This document shows positions 63,965-64,000 of a stretch of 64,000 nt of DNA, one piece after another. Location: assembly GCA_019192545.1 (NCBI GenBank), contig JAHCMI010000003.1:1-64000 (forward strand). The letters run 5' to 3'. Source of the DNA: Rivularia sp. MS3 (GTDB lineage: Bacteria > Cyanobacteriota > Cyanobacteriia > Cyanobacteriales > Nostocaceae). The notes below the pieces were generated by a model. The model made no database searches. It was not told where the DNA came from and saw only the letters and a list, made by a program, of their open reading frames with translations. The translations under genes and the position numbers were made by a program. Each line of letters starts with the position of its first letter. Position 1 is the stretch's first letter.

Positions 63965-64000
63965 ATGCAAGGTTGGTTCTCAAAATTTATCAACCGCAAG
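63965..64000 (+). CDS. Start of an unidentified gene (partial)
   Basis: ATG at 63965 is preceded by AGGAGGA (63950-63956) and encodes MQGWFSKFINRK before the window ends. The strong Shine-Dalgarno supports a real start. The 12 residues are too few for identification. Confidence 0.6.
   Translation, partial: MQGWFSKFINRK

Overview
The window reads as chromosomal DNA of a filamentous cyanobacterium, most likely Nostocales (Rivularia/Calothrix-like). Evidence seen: photosystem and phycobilisome genes (psbD start, ycf4, psb29/thf1, cpcT, acsF), a minCDE cluster with a cyanobacterial-type long MinC, HIP1 palindromes (GCGATCGC) inside genes, and nearly every intergenic gap carrying short tandem heptamer-type repeats (CTAACTC, TTGGGCA, CACTGTT and similar) as known from heterocystous genomes. 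Genes are scattered in short runs on both strands with long AT-rich spacers.

Layout. 1-6.7 kb: psbD start (minus) divergent from ycf4, a lipoprotein cyclophilin, a ketoacyl synthase with a repeat inserted in its reading frame, a folate/biopterin-type transporter and a carotenoid cleavage oxygenase. 7-18.2 kb: an oxygen-chemistry block comprising a TauD-like dioxygenase with an odd hydrophobic insert, hemN and heme oxygenase (minus), acsF and a Rieske/PaO-like oxygenase (plus), CYP120-type P450 (minus) and glutamate dehydrogenase with an NtcA-like box. hemN, ho and acsF together match the gene set known in Synechocystis as the micro-oxic tetrapyrrole operon (chlA2-ho2-hemN), here split into divergent arms. 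18.3-22.3 kb: an accessory patch with two abutting palindromic MITE-like elements, an SH3 protein, a MazF-type toxin pair, a HicB/HicA pair with an altered HicA, and an ankyrin protein. 22.3-31.7 kb: a DUF1537 kinase, minCDE, fmt and small conserved proteins. 31.7-34.1 kb: a gene-poor, degenerate stretch with a second copy of one MITE. 34-45.3 kb: sahH, an MscS channel, two glycosyltransferases, a membrane-anchored beta-propeller and pyrB. 45.3-48.2 kb: a CBS protein between near-identical leader repeats, an ISL3 transposase remnant, thioredoxin and a small recombinase-domain protein. 48.3-64 kb: a four-CBS protein, mgtE, a large GH15-like protein, an Rpn-nuclease remnant, a sugar nucleotidyltransferase, exbB/exbD, psb29, cpcT, a STAS protein, hemF and the first codons of another gene.

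How the genes work together: the window holds both forms of coproporphyrinogen oxidase (HemN without O2, HemF with O2), an O2-dependent cyclase, a bilin-forming heme oxygenase and a phycobilin lyase, so much of it serves pigment supply under changing oxygen. A carotenoid oxygenase and a CYP120 P450 nearby could make and hydroxylate apocarotenoids/retinoids. The most notable non-genic signals are at least three families of small inverted-repeat elements, a duplicated promoter/leader in front of pyrB and a CBS gene, repeat sequences that have entered coding frames, and several unassigned RNA-like hairpin regions. No tRNA, rRNA or CRISPR array was seen. All assignments are from reading sequence motifs; no database search was run.
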